From assembly GCA_964556785.1 (NCBI GenBank), contig CAZKXM010000096.1:1-7244 (forward strand): a DNA stretch of 7,244 bases. The letters run 5' to 3'. How positions within the stretch are numbered: the first letter of the stretch is position 1; the number at the start of each line of letters is the position of its first letter. Shown piece after piece: positions 6,959 through 7,244 of this stretch. This DNA is from CAG-1031 sp964556785. GTDB taxonomy: Bacteria > Bacteroidota > Bacteroidia > Bacteroidales > Muribaculaceae. A model generated the notes under the pieces. The model did no database searches. It was not told where the DNA came from and worked only from the letters and a program-made list of their open reading frames with translations. Both the position numbers and the translations under genes were made by a program.

Positions 6959-7244
6959 ATGACACAGACTAAACCCCGCATTCTCATTATCTATACCGGC
7001 GGCACGATCGGTATGGTTGAAACTCCCAACGGCCTCCAGCCCTTTGATTTCTCTCACCTGATGGACAATGTGCCCAAGGTTGGAAATCTCGGCTATGATA
7101 TCGAAAGCGTGCAGTTCCCCCAGCCCATCGATTCATCCAACATGAATCCCACCTACTGGAATCAGATCGTGAAGGATATCGCCGACCGCTATGACGAATT
7201 TGACGGCTTCGTGGTGCTCCACGGCACCGACACCATGGCCTACA
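6959..7244 (+). CDS. ansA: Type I (cytoplasmic) L-asparaginase, 3' partial
   Basis: This enzyme hydrolyses L-asparagine to aspartate and ammonia (EC 3.5.1.1). Only the first 95 residues are in the window, and the frame runs open to the last base. Starting from the ATG at 6959, the protein begins MTQTKPRILIIYTGGTIGM with no signal peptide, which points to the cytoplasmic type I form. Both catalytic threonine motifs are present: TGGTIG with Thr16 as first nucleophile, and HGTDTM at 88-93 with Thr90 and Asp91 as the second pair. The substrate-binding IDSSNM segment (57-62) matches the family. The ATG is preceded by an A-rich leader (ATAAAAAAAGAAACTGTT), typical for Bacteroidetes. The gene lies 79 bases after the MFS gene, separated by the 36-base palindrome. 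With glsA it suggests a shared role in amide nitrogen release. About 250 residues are expected to lie beyond the window. Confidence 0.93.
   Translation, partial: MTQTKPRILIIYTGGTIGMVETPNGLQPFDFSHLMDNVPKVGNLGYDIESVQFPQPIDSSNMNPTYWNQIVKDIADRYDEFDGFVVLHGTDTMAY

Noticed and set aside
1..7244. CRISPR array, tRNA, rRNA, insertion sequence or phage attachment site
   Set aside because: I saw no short regularly spaced repeats, no cloverleaf-like segment, no transposase or integrase reading frame, and no terminal inverted repeats flanking a gene.

Overview
The window looks like a chromosomal segment from a gut-type Bacteroidales bacterium, perhaps Muribaculaceae-like. This rests on the sequence only: a promoter of the Bacteroidetes form (TTTG, 20 bases, TATTTTTG), AT-rich leaders without Shine-Dalgarno sites before start codons, an S9 dipeptidyl-peptidase of the DPP5 type, a secreted starch-binding-type protein ending in a 'YFNLQG...VSKVLVK' tail, and a DcaP-like outer-membrane barrel. 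A run of exactly 100 N indicates a draft or metagenome-assembled scaffold.

Layout. Positions 1-1551 (+) hold the C-terminal part of an S9 serine peptidase whose 5' end lies before the window. It is followed by two hairpins; the second is a strong terminator. A clear promoter at 1662-1693 drives a secreted protein (1766-3019, +) made of tandem 103-residue CBM26-like modules; it contains the 100-N gap. A hairpin at 3055-3084 separates it from a convergent gene, a DcaP-like porin (3111-4388, -). A 177-base divergent intergenic region follows. Next is a rightward cluster: glutaminase glsA (4566-5534), a 12-TM MFS transporter (5593-6879), and the start of a type I cytoplasmic L-asparaginase (6959 to the window end). 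A perfect 36-base palindrome lies between the last two.

How the genes fit together. The left half is cell-envelope and nutrient capture: peptide cleavage, glycan binding and outer-membrane diffusion. The right half is amide-nitrogen metabolism. Glutaminase and asparaginase release ammonia from Gln and Asn, and the MFS protein between them is a candidate carrier for a related substrate or product; that link is inferred from position alone.

I did not find a CRISPR array, mobile element, tRNA, rRNA or defence system. The observations most worth following are the assembly gap inside the repeat-containing CBM protein, the intercistronic palindrome and the glutaminase-MFS-asparaginase arrangement. 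I see no strong evidence of a wholly new system here.
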